A stretch of DNA of 64,000 nucleotides, from NCBI RefSeq assembly GCF_900099765.1, contig NZ_FNDX01000001.1, forward strand, positions 124,001 to 188,000, given 5' to 3'. The stretch's first letter is position 1. Every line of letters begins with the position of its first letter. Origin of the DNA: Paenibacillus typhae. Its GTDB lineage: Bacteria > Bacillota > Bacilli > Paenibacillales > Paenibacillaceae. A program made the position numbers and the translations under genes. This document shows, piece after piece, positions 35,718 to 44,116 of this stretch. Under the pieces are notes generated by a model that did not search any database, was not told where the DNA came from, and saw only the letters and a list, made by a program, of their open reading frames with translations.

Positions 35718-36782
35718 CTATGAGCTGCGCAGATGAAACAGACCATATGTGACAGCGGAAACTGCGATTTGCGGCTCATACTGCCAGGCCGTCTCAGTCC
35801 GCCGGGCGTTATATTGCTCCTCGATGGCCTGCTTCTTCTCCTCATCCGGCTCCTTCAGCAGCTCGGAGTAATAAAGATCCACAATGCTCAGCTCCAGTCT
35901 AAGCCGCTCCCGCGCTTCCTCAGCCCAACTGTAATCCAGTCCGGCAAGCTGGTCAGTCAGATAGCTCTCCAGCCTGTCCGCTCCGCCTGAAACGGTCAGC
36001 TCATAGGGCTGGATATGAATATTCTCCGGCAGGCGGGGGGTGAGCTCCAGACTGCCCAGCCTGGTGCCGAAATCAGCAGCAATTCTTCCTGTGGTCAGAG
36101 AGATGCCGAGGAAATGCAGCTCCTCCCGCTTCAGGTCGCAGGTCATTTCGACCTTGTAACACACGCCGAGCCAAGGCTCATAGGCTGCCGAGAATAAAGT
36201 CATGCGCTGTCTGCTCCCGGGGTCCTCGAACAGCTGCAGGCACTTGCCTTCATCTCTCGCAGCGGCCCATATTTGCTTGAGCCGCTTGCTTCCGTAGGTG
36301 ACATCCTCGCGGCGGATCATACCGGGCCCCAACCGCGGCAATGCCGGGACGATGCCGAAGTAGCGTGCAAGGATGCTGTCCTGCGGTTCCGTGGAAACAC
36401 CGGGCGGCACACCGGCCGGAGCGCCGCCTGCAGCTGCTGTATCCGTCTCAGCTGCAGCCTCCATGTCGTTGCTGCCCGGCTGAACCATGGGTGCCGGTCG
36501 AAGATTCGTACCGCCGCGCGGCCGGGCAGGGGCTGCCGCTGCCTGGGCTGCGGCATGATCATATTGCTCGGGATCAAATACGAAGGTAAAGGAAAGCGTC
36601 TCCGGCTCCGCGCCTGTCCGCTCCACGAAACCCCAGTAATAGGGCCTGTCGGTCAGCATCCGGTCGGCGCGTGGCGACAGCTTGACCGTTACATGCAGCG
36701 GTGAAACCTCGATAACGGTGCAGCCGGTAGCCTCCAGATAATCCATCACATGCCTGCGGACCTCCTGTGCCGTCAGTGTCAT
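35718..36782 (-). CDS. yqhG: YqhG-family protein
   Basis: 354 residues. Its position directly after the SNF2 helicase gene, with an ATGA overlap, mirrors yqhH-yqhG in B. subtilis. N-terminal TLTAQEVRRHVMDYLEATGC and central beta segments match the family; an Ala/Pro-rich insertion (residues 95-150) is low complexity and probably a loop. The function of YqhG is not known. It is probably co-translated with the helicase. Confidence 0.82.
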   Translation of the reverse strand: MTLTAQEVRRHVMDYLEATGCTVIEVSPLHVTVKLSPRADRMLTDRPYYWGFVERTGAEPETLSFTFVFDPEQYDHAAAQAAAAPARPRGGTNLRPAPMVQPGSNDMEAAAETDTAAAGGAPAGVPPGVSTEPQDSILARYFGIVPALPRLGPGMIRREDVTYGSKRLKQIWAAARDEGKCLQLFEDPGSRQRMTLFSAAYEPWLGVCYKVEMTCDLKREELHFLGISLTTGRIAADFGTRLGSLELTPRLPENIHIQPYELTVSGGADRLESYLTDQLAGLDYSWAEEARERLRLELSIVDLYYSELLKEPDEEKKQAIEEQYNARRTETAWQYEPQIAVSAVTYGLFHLRSS

Positions 36783-38524
36783 GGCGTAACCCCGCTTTCC
36801 TGCCGGGTTTCCTGGGACAGCTCACTCAGCGACTCGCCGATATGATCCAGTCCGCTGCGCAGCTCCTCGTCGCTGCGGGCTTCCAGCATGATTTTATAAA
36901 GGCTTTTTTCCAGGGATTCCTTCTGTTCAAAGCGCTCGAGAATGACATCCAGCCCCCCGATAACCATTTCGAACATGTTGATTTTCTCATGCAGCAGATG
37001 GAGGATATGCTCTTCGATCGTTCCCTGGGTAGAGAGATTATAGATGACGACATCATTCTGCTGGCCCAGCCGGTGTACCCGGCCGATCCGCTGCTCCACC
37101 CGCATCGGGTTCCAGGGCAGATCGAAATTGATCATATGGTGGCAGAACTGCAGGTTAATGCCCTCGCCGCCCGCTTCGGTGGCAATCATGACCTGGGCGC
37201 GTCCGCGGAACAGATCCATCATCCAGTCTTTTTTGCCGCGGTTCATTCCGCCGGAATAAGGGACGCACTGCAGCCCGTGATCGCGGAAATACTGCAGTAA
37301 ATATTCCTGGGTGGCCCGGTACTCCGTGAAGACAATCACCTTTTCATTCATTTCCCGGATCAGCTCCATCGTCTTCTCCGCCTTGGTGTTCGTCTTGACT
37401 GTGCGGATACTCTGCAGCAGCTCCATCATCCGGTCACGTTTGGGCGAATCGGCAGGCAGCTTTTTGATCAGATTAACGAGAGTAATGAAGACGGCATCAC
37501 GGCTGCTGCAGACTTCACGCTGAAGCGTTACAAGGGAGAGCATGCTGCTTAGATTACCGCCGGATTCCTGGTACGTATCTTTGACAAACGCGGTAACCCC
37601 GTCATAGAGTGCCTTTTCCTCAGGTGATAGAGTAAGCGGAATATTGCGTACCTTGCGCTTCGTGAAGCTAACAGGCCCCTCGCCGCGCCGGTTGCGGATC
37701 ATTACCTTGGAGAGCTCGCCGCGCAGCTGGACCTCGTTCTTCGGCTGTCGTTTATCGACGACAAAATTGGCGGCAAAATCACCCTGATTCCCCAGCTGTC
37801 CCGGCTTCAGCAGCGTAATCAGATTGAACAGCTCGCCGAGGTCGTTCTGGACAGGTGTGGCGGTGAGCAGCAGGCAGTATTTTTTGCGCAGCTGCTGCAC
37901 GAACTGGTAATTGGTCGATTTCTTGTTCTTCAGCTTGTGGGCCTCGTCAATAATCAGCATGTCGTATTCAGAGCTTAACAGCAGCTCCTTATGCGGATCA
38001 CGCTTGGCCGTATCCAGGGATGCGACAACGATGTCGTTGCCCCACGAATAGGCTTTTTTCTGGGCGACAGCGTTAATTCCGAATTTGGCATTAAGCTCGC
38101 GGACCCATTGCAGTACTAGTGAAGCAGGGACCAGAATCAGCACCTTGCCCACCAGACCGCGTACCAGATACTCTTTCAGGATCAGGCCGGCTTCAATCGT
38201 TTTGCCAAGCCCCACCTCATCCGCAAGAATGGCCCGGCCGGACATTTCAAACAGCACTTTATGTGCGGTATCAAGCTGGTGGGGCAGCGGGGACAGGCTG
38301 GACAGATGCTTCGTGCACTGCAGCTCGTCAAAGCTGGTGACAAGGCCGCATTGTTCCCCCTGCACAGCCAGCCGGGATAATTTCCAGTCGCCCCAGGGGC
38401 CGCCTTTTTCCAGCCTGGATTCCAGATCCTGCAGCCAGTTCCGTTCAAAGGACAGGGGAACCGGAAGCAGCGGGGCTGATATGCCCCCCTCCTGCGGTAA
38501 GGAATTGCGGGATAATTGCATCAT
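36779..38524 (-). CDS. yqhH: SNF2-type DEAD/DEAH helicase, YqhH
   Basis: A 581-residue SF2 ATPase. Walker A DEVGLGKTIEAGLILKEYL, the Walker B DEAH (IIDEAHKLKN), motif III LLTATPVQND, and helicase motifs V/VI EAGGEGINLQ and RVEQRIGRVHRLGQ are all present, giving a complete SNF2 engine without extra domains. SNF2 proteins move on double-stranded DNA; the bacterial RapA/YqhH branch acts with RNA polymerase or in repair. Start 38524. A GGAGG-type site precedes it. Confidence 0.88.
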   Translation of the reverse strand: MMQLSRNSLPQEGGISAPLLPVPLSFERNWLQDLESRLEKGGPWGDWKLSRLAVQGEQCGLVTSFDELQCTKHLSSLSPLPHQLDTAHKVLFEMSGRAILADEVGLGKTIEAGLILKEYLVRGLVGKVLILVPASLVLQWVRELNAKFGINAVAQKKAYSWGNDIVVASLDTAKRDPHKELLLSSEYDMLIIDEAHKLKNKKSTNYQFVQQLRKKYCLLLTATPVQNDLGELFNLITLLKPGQLGNQGDFAANFVVDKRQPKNEVQLRGELSKVMIRNRRGEGPVSFTKRKVRNIPLTLSPEEKALYDGVTAFVKDTYQESGGNLSSMLSLVTLQREVCSSRDAVFITLVNLIKKLPADSPKRDRMMELLQSIRTVKTNTKAEKTMELIREMNEKVIVFTEYRATQEYLLQYFRDHGLQCVPYSGGMNRGKKDWMMDLFRGRAQVMIATEAGGEGINLQFCHHMINFDLPWNPMRVEQRIGRVHRLGQQNDVVIYNLSTQGTIEEHILHLLHEKINMFEMVIGGLDVILERFEQKESLEKSLYKIMLEARSDEELRSGLDHIGESLSELSQETRQESGVTP

Positions 38525-38689
38525 GTTGCAGCCTCCTCCGGCAAGGTCTCATATCGGAATGCGTAAAAGTAGTATGCTCGTAAAAAAGAGAATTCATAAC
38601 AGAGACTAAAAAAACGAGATTTCGCCGGAAAATGCTGCCGAAAAGCCTTGTTTTTGCGCTAAGGCTTCTATTTTTAAAAAGGAACTCTG

Positions 38690-38738
38690 GTACAATATGT
38701 GGTATAGTGTTAAAGCATGTTTACACAATATATTGTTA
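38690..38738 (+). promoter_or_regulatory. NrdR box(es) upstream of nrdJ
   Basis: ACACAATATATTGTTA at 38723-38738 matches the 16-base NrdR consensus. A weaker partner starts at 38690 (GTACAATATGTGGTAT, 11 of 16), 33 bases upstream, close to the three-helical-turn spacing of NrdR box pairs. The rest of 38525-38856 is AT-rich with no gene. Confidence 0.75.
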
Positions 38739-38856
38739 CAAAAGCTTGAAATGTTGGTTTGCGGCAGGCTTTTGGCGTTAATTTGTTATTGACAAGCCGA
38801 AGCTGGTATTGCCTGCAGTACTTGTTTTACATATCACATAGCGGGAGGTTTTTCTA

Positions 38857-41800
38857 TTGAGTACAGTGGAACCTAAGCAGCGCCTTGAGGGACTGAGCGA
38901 GAAAATATTTTTGGATCGTTACGCCTGGAAGGATGCAGACAGCAATAACGCCAAGGTGGGCGATGTCGTGCTGGTGCTGACCAAGGATGACCCGAAATTT
39001 CCGACCAAGGAAGTTGGCGAAATTGTCGAGCGCAGCGGACGGATTGTAACCGTGAAGACCCGCAGCGGCGAGCTTGTGCAATCGGATGTGGAGAAGCTGA
39101 CCCTTAATATAGAAAAGACGCCGGAAGAAATGTGGGACCGTCTGGCCGCAGCTATGGCCTCTGTCGAGAAGACACCCGAACTGCAGGAGGAGTGGACCGG
39201 CAAATTCCGTTCCATTCTCGATGACTGGAAGCTCGTTCCGGGCGGACGGATTGCCGCAGGGGCGGGGGCGAGCGAGGAGCTGACCTTGTTCAACTGCTAC
39301 GTTGTTCCTTCGCCAAAGGACAGCCGCGGCGGGATTATGCAGACCCTCTCCGAAATGACCGAAATTATGGCCCGCGGCGGCGGTGTCGGCATTAACCTGT
39401 CCTCGCTGCGCCCACGCCGGGCAATTGTCAGAGGAGTCAACGGCTCATCCAGCGGTTCCGTATCCTGGGGCGGCCTGTTCAGCTACACCACCGGACTGAT
39501 TGAGCAGGGCGGCAGCCGCCGCGGTGCGCTGATGCTGATGATCAACGACTGGCATCCGGATGTGGTCGATTTCATCACCGTGAAGCAGACAATGGGGCAG
39601 GTGACCAATGCCAACCTGTCGGTGTGCGTGAGCAACAGCTTCATGAAGGCCGTCAAGGAGGATCTGGACTGGGAGCTGGTCTTCCCGGATACAACCGATC
39701 CGGACTACGACGAAATCTGGGACGGCGATCTGGATAAATGGAAGGCAGCCGGCCGTGCGGTTATCCCTTACCGGACTGTCAAGGCCCGAGATGTCTGGCA
39801 TACGATTATCGAATCAGCCTGGAAGTCCGCGGAGCCGGGCGTTGTGTTTATGGAATACTATAACCAGATGTCGAACAGCTGGTATTTTAATCCGATTATT
39901 TGTACGAATCCGTGTTTCCACCCGGACACCCGGATTGCAACAGAATATGGACTCCTTACTATAGAGGAATTATATAAAAAGACGGCTGGAGAATCGTTTC
40001 TTGTTGGAACCGATTTGAGACTGGTCGAGCAGGCAAAAGTGGTCGGCGGCCGAAGCTATGAAATTCCGGGGCTGCAGATGAGAAGGGCGACGGTATTCCC
40101 TACGGGAACCAGAGAGACCTTAAAAATTTCTCTGCAAAATGGGGTTGAACTATCCGTAACGCCTGAACATCGTCTGTTTACCGACTCCGGCTGGAAAGAG
40201 GCTCACACGTTAACCGCTGACGACCGTGTCTATCTGCAGTCCGGTGAAGGCGGCTTCGCGGCTGAAGACACACTCGGGGAGCAGTGGGGCTGGTTCCTGG
40301 GCTGGCTGACCGGCGACGGCTGGATTTCCGGACGCGGCGACATCGGTATGGTATTTGGTGAGGCGGACAGTGAAGTTATCCCGGCACTGATTGCTGCTGG
40401 CGAAAGTATTACTGGCGTGACCGCCAAAGTGTTTAACCGTAACAACGGGACCAAGCAGGCATACTGGTGGCGCAAATCGTTCCGCGAGCAGCTTGAAGCC
40501 CTTGGAGTCAAGGCTGTCAAAGCGGCAGAAAAAGAAGTTCCGGCCGCGCTATATTCCGCTTCGCGCAGGACGGTTGTGGCTTTCCTGCAAGGATTATTTT
40601 CGGCAGACGGAACGGTGTACGAGAATGACGAGATGCACCGGACTGTGAGGCTGACATCCGCATCCAAGAAGCTGCTGCAAGGGGTTCAGTTGCTGCTGCT
40701 TAATTTTGGGATTAACAGCTCCATTTATAACCGTCCGAAAAAAGCACAGGCTGTCTTTACTTACACAACTCTAGGCGGAGAAGAACGAATCTACGAGGGC
40801 AGCGGATTCTATGAGCTGATTCTAAGCGGAAACAACATTGTACAGTTCAAGGAAAAGATCGGCTTCAAGCTGATCACCAGAAAACAAGAAGCGCTGGAAC
40901 GGATCGCCAGACCTTCGCGCAAATCAGAGAAGTTCATGTCCAGAGTCGTTGGTATTGAGCCTGGAGAGGTTGTACAGGTCTATGATATCACCGAGCCCGT
41001 AACGCACTCGCTGATTGCCGGCGGAGTAGTTGCACACAACTGCGGGGAACAAGGACTTCCGGGCTGGGGCGTCTGCAACCTGTCGGCGGTTAACCTGTCC
41101 AAATTCTATGATGCTGAGAATCATGATGTGGACTGGGCGGATCTGGCGAGAACGACCCGTTATTCCGTCCGTTTCCTGGACAATGTCATCGACAAAACCC
41201 CTTATCATTTCCCGGAAAATGAAGCGAACCAGAAGCTGGAGCGCCGCGTAGGTCTCGGTACGATGGGCCTGGCCGAGCTGATGATCAAGCTGAATATCCG
41301 TTACGGCAGCCCGGAATCTCTGGTATTCCTGGACAAGCTCTACGGCTTCATGGCAAGGGAAGCCTATCTGGCTTCTTCGGCCATCGCAGGGGAAAAGGGG
41401 TCTTTCAAGGCCTTTGATGCAGAAAAATATCTGCAGAGCGGATTTATGCGCAATATTGCCGATGTGTATCCGGAGGTTGGCGAATCCATCCGTAAACGCG
41501 GTATGCGCAACGTCACTGTTATTACCCAGGCACCAACAGGCAGCACAGGTACAATGGTCGGTACATCAACCGGAATTGAACCGTATTTTGCCTTCAAATA
41601 TTTCCGCCAGAGCCGGCTCGGCTATGACGAGCAGTTCGTGCCGATTGCACAGGAATGGCTGCAGGCCAATCCGGGTGAGGAGCTGCCGGAGTACTTCGTA
41701 ACCTCGATGGATCTGTCTGCCAAGGACCATATCCGTGTGCAGGCGGCGATTCAGCGCTGGGTGGACAGCTCAATCTCCAAGACAGCCAACTGCCCGTCCG

Positions 41801-42627
41801 ACTTCACCGTCGAAGAAACGGCTGAGCTGTATGAGATGGCCTTTGACCTCGGCTGCAAAGGCGTAACGATCTACCGCGACGGCAGCCGCGATGTGCAGGT
41901 GCTGGAAACGTCGAAGAAGGAAGACAAGAAGGACGAACCGGCAGCAGCAGAGCCGGCTGCAGTTGAACCTGCTCCTGCACCAGCACCGGCTCCGGTAGTG
42001 GCAGCAGCTCCGGTACCGCAGGCGAATGTGGTCGACAAGCAATACAAAAAACGCCCGCAGGTGCTGCGCGGCGCTACCTATAAGATCAACACGCCATTCG
42101 GTATGGCGTATATCACCATCAACGACCTGGACGGCATTCCGGCCGAAATCTTCCTGAATGTCGGCAAGGCCGGCTCTGACGTCTTCGCCATGGCCGAAGC
42201 CCTGGGCCGTGTCTGCTCGCTGTTCCTGCGCTACGGCGACCACGGCGAGAAGGTTGAGCTGCTGATCAAGCATCTCAAAGGCATCGGCGGCTCCGGCGCC
42301 ATCGGCTTCGGTGCCAACCGCGTCGAGTCCATCGCCGACGCGGTAGCCAAAGCCCTCGAGACCCATGTGCAGAACAACGCACATGACGATCACGTAGCCG
42401 CTCCGATCGCGGCCACCCTGGAGCTCGATTTCAATGAGGCGCTGAGCGCCGAGCTGAAATCGAGTGTGCCAGCCGCGGCTCCTGCGGATGCCGGGCATGG
42501 CGGCCATGCGGCGCATAGCCATATGGCGGCCTCGCGGGATCTCTGCCCTTCCTGCGGGAGTGCATCGCTTATTAACATTGAGGGATGTAAGACTTGCGGG
42601 AATTGCGGGTATAGCCGGTGCGGGTAA
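38857..42627 (+). CDS. nrdJ: Adenosylcobalamin-dependent (class II) ribonucleotide reductase, intein-containing
   Basis: Reduces ribonucleotides to deoxyribonucleotides using a B12-generated radical, so it needs neither oxygen nor a second subunit. The 1256-residue frame includes a 376-residue intein; the mature enzyme would be about 880. Extein motifs: GGGVGINLSSLRPR, NPCGEQGLPG (thiyl-radical Cys loop, rebuilt after splicing), APTGSTGTMVGTSTGIEP and GLGTMGLAEL. A Pro/Ala linker (residues 1030-1055) leads to a C-terminal domain ending in a four-Cys zinc ribbon (CPSCGS, then CKTCGNCGYSRCG). The start is TTG 38857 with GGGAGG 8 bases before. NrdR boxes upstream suggest repression when dNTPs are plentiful. 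Its 3' end appears to be the attachment site of the Tn7-like element. Confidence 0.93.
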   Translation: MSTVEPKQRLEGLSEKIFLDRYAWKDADSNNAKVGDVVLVLTKDDPKFPTKEVGEIVERSGRIVTVKTRSGELVQSDVEKLTLNIEKTPEEMWDRLAAAMASVEKTPELQEEWTGKFRSILDDWKLVPGGRIAAGAGASEELTLFNCYVVPSPKDSRGGIMQTLSEMTEIMARGGGVGINLSSLRPRRAIVRGVNGSSSGSVSWGGLFSYTTGLIEQGGSRRGALMLMINDWHPDVVDFITVKQTMGQVTNANLSVCVSNSFMKAVKEDLDWELVFPDTTDPDYDEIWDGDLDKWKAAGRAVIPYRTVKARDVWHTIIESAWKSAEPGVVFMEYYNQMSNSWYFNPIICTNPCFHPDTRIATEYGLLTIEELYKKTAGESFLVGTDLRLVEQAKVVGGRSYEIPGLQMRRATVFPTGTRETLKISLQNGVELSVTPEHRLFTDSGWKEAHTLTADDRVYLQSGEGGFAAEDTLGEQWGWFLGWLTGDGWISGRGDIGMVFGEADSEVIPALIAAGESITGVTAKVFNRNNGTKQAYWWRKSFREQLEALGVKAVKAAEKEVPAALYSASRRTVVAFLQGLFSADGTVYENDEMHRTVRLTSASKKLLQGVQLLLLNFGINSSIYNRPKKAQAVFTYTTLGGEERIYEGSGFYELILSGNNIVQFKEKIGFKLITRKQEALERIARPSRKSEKFMSRVVGIEPGEVVQVYDITEPVTHSLIAGGVVAHNCGEQGLPGWGVCNLSAVNLSKFYDAENHDVDWADLARTTRYSVRFLDNVIDKTPYHFPENEANQKLERRVGLGTMGLAELMIKLNIRYGSPESLVFLDKLYGFMAREAYLASSAIAGEKGSFKAFDAEKYLQSGFMRNIADVYPEVGESIRKRGMRNVTVITQAPTGSTGTMVGTSTGIEPYFAFKYFRQSRLGYDEQFVPIAQEWLQANPGEELPEYFVTSMDLSAKDHIRVQAAIQRWVDSSISKTANCPSDFTVEETAELYEMAFDLGCKGVTIYRDGSRDVQVLETSKKEDKKDEPAAAEPAAVEPAPAPAPAPVVAAAPVPQANVVDKQYKKRPQVLRGATYKINTPFGMAYITINDLDGIPAEIFLNVGKAGSDVFAMAEALGRVCSLFLRYGDHGEKVELLIKHLKGIGGSGAIGFGANRVESIADAVAKALETHVQNNAHDDHVAAPIAATLELDFNEALSAELKSSVPAAAPADAGHGGHAAHSHMAASRDLCPSCGSASLINIEGCKTCGNCGYSRCG
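39913..41040 (+). other. Intein with LAGLIDADG homing endonuclease inside NrdJ
   Basis: It begins at Cys353 (CFHPDTRIAT) and ends at Asn728 preceded by Val-Val-Ala-His, followed by Cys+1 of CGEQG. This gives all splice residues: Cys1, the TxxH-type block B (TPEHRLFT), terminal His-Asn and nucleophile +1. Two dodecapeptides, FLGWLTGDGW (about residue 480) and FLQGLFSADGTV (about 576), each supply an acidic residue, so the endonuclease looks intact. Length 376 residues, in frame with both exteins. Confidence 0.93.
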
Positions 42628-42656
42628 GGATTGGTAAAAAGGCATGTGAACAGGTT

Positions 42657-42731
42657 TGTTGTGATTTTCCATTTTAAAAGAGAATTGTTCCATTTCAAAA
42701 GAGAATTGTTCCATTTCAAAAGAGAAAAAAA
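42657..42731 (+). repeat. Candidate right end of the Tn7-like element (TnsB sites)
   Basis: TGTTGTGA (42657-42664) followed by three near-identical 21-base units starting with CCATTT at 42669, 42690 and 42711 (the second and third share CCATTTCAAAAGAGA exactly). Tn7 and its relatives end in an 8-base TGT terminus followed by TnsB-binding repeats of about 20-22 bases. The 5 bases just outside are AGGTT, a possible target duplication. nrdJ stops 29 bases before. Confidence 0.7.
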
Positions 42732-42769
42732 GGTGGCATACATTTATTTGAATAAAAATTCATTAAATT

Positions 42770-43080
42770 CATAGTGAAAAGCCGATAAGGCCTTTATTAG
42801 GACTATCGGTCTTCTCCTGATTAAGTTAGGAGTAAATTATGTAATAAATGCCTGCTGTTATATCGAAATACTGGTTGAGGTTCTGTTTTCAAATAATAAA
42901 AAAATTTTACATTGGAAAAACTGAAAAAGTTATCAAACGTGAATGGGATTACACCTGATCAAATGGTTGTACTTTTGAATTTGCGAAGAGCAGGACCAAT
43001 AGAAAATAATACGATGTATATTACAATAAAGAGAATTAAGTTTTGTGTTAGAAATGTCTAAGATCGAAGGAGTAACTAAT
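42770..43080. other. AT-rich non-coding stretch with a hairpin
   Basis: AGCCGATA pairs with TATCGGTC around 42,780-42,812. A related sequence (AAAGGCCGATAAATCCCATG) occurs at 51,830, after another small gene of the element. No gene is visible before 43,081. Confidence 0.4.
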
Positions 43081-43269
43081 ATGAAATCTAAAGTATACGT
43101 TTCTATAGATGGGGTAGTAAAAGAAGCCATTGGTCCACAGCCTAAACATGCTTTGCTTTTTGCAGCCCCGCTTAAAAGCGCTGAAACGATAGTAAAAGAA
43201 CAAAGGGAGGCGCGACTTAGAAATAGTGAATTTCTAAAGCAAAGATTTTCAGAAGCGATTAAGCGATAA
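43081..43269 (+). CDS. Small basic protein in the transposon, 62 residues
   Basis: GAAGGAG 9 bases before ATG 43081. The start MKSKVYVSIDGVVKEAIGPQ is followed by a helical Arg/Lys/Glu-rich C-terminal half. No family recognised. It lies between the right end and tniQ in the same direction, so it could be cargo or an accessory gene. Confidence 0.65.
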   Translation: MKSKVYVSIDGVVKEAIGPQPKHALLFAAPLKSAETIVKEQREARLRNSEFLKQRFSEAIKR

Positions 43270-43503
43270 ACCTCAAAATTATATTATGGTAAGGAAATTT
43301 TTAAGCGCATTTATTGTGTGGGGTCATTAAAGTTGTGAAATGACCGCTTTTATTGATTCATTAAAATGGCATTTAATTAATACTGACCATATTGAAATAT
43401 TAATCATTTGTGCTTTTATGTGAAATAGTTGATTTTGAGTATTGCGCATCAGATTCATCCAAATGTTTATTGAGACTTTAATTTCAAGCAAAATATCAAT
43501 ATG

Positions 43504-43532
43504 AATCACCTCACTGTTGTGAGGTGATTTTT
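43504..43532. terminator. Hairpin terminator
   Basis: AATCACCTCAC pairs with GTGAGGTGATT around TGTT, then TTTATT. It would end transcripts of the small gene upstream. Confidence 0.75.
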
Positions 43533-43555
43533 ATTGCATGAAGTTTAATATAATA

Positions 43556-43813
43556 CTATATAGATTGAACTAATAATATTGCTGTTTTGGGATTGCATGT
43601 GACTCCACAGAATGTTTGGACTTCCAGCCGCTGTCCTTCTGCAAATTTCTTGATTTATTCCGTTTCTAACGGTTGAAATCCGCAGACTGCTTATGCTTCC
43701 GGAGCTAGCTTTTCCACGAAAAGCTTTTAGGCGGTCGCTACCGCTCTTCCAGTTCCAAAATTATCCTCCGCCACTCTTTCCTTAACATAAATTCTTAAGT
43801 TCAATCTATATAG
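43556..43813. mobile_element. MITE-like element, 258 bp, 16-bp terminal inverted repeats
   Basis: CTATATAGATTGAACT (43556-43571) and its exact reverse complement AGTTCAATCTATATAG (43798-43813) bound a non-coding segment that is richer in G+C than its surroundings. Inside is a hairpin AGCTTTT/AAAAGCT. One interior stretch (43689-43722, reverse strand) resembles the 63-bp repeats upstream of cimA. No target duplication is obvious. The remaining bases up to 44,116 hold no gene. Confidence 0.8.
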
Positions 43814-44116
43814 CAAGAAGCCAATGTAGAGTGAAAAAATTAACAAGGGCGGTTGGTGTACCTACATGTTCTATCAATTCTAATAATTGTTTGAATAAAA
43901 CGAGATTATTAAGTATAGTTCTCAGTGCTTAAAATTTTACTAATTGTTTATTAATAATTATAACTACAGATTTATTGTGTTAAGCGAAAGAACACGTATT
44001 AAATATAATCGCACTTATATTTTTGGGGATAATAATTATAGTCTTGTACTAATTGATCGGATAGCGCATTACTTGATTCCTTTCCTTATTATTAGCCTAT
44101 GTTATTGGAGGAGACG

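Noticed and set aside
38525..38856. Possible cobalamin riboswitch ahead of nrdJ.
   Set aside because: No B12-box-like conserved core; the NrdR box explains the conserved-looking sequence better.
42645..42656. TGTGAACAGG as the alternative terminus of the Tn7-like element.
   Set aside because: TGTTGTGA at 42657 is directly adjacent to the 21-bp repeats at the spacing seen in Tn7 relatives, so it was preferred; not excluded.
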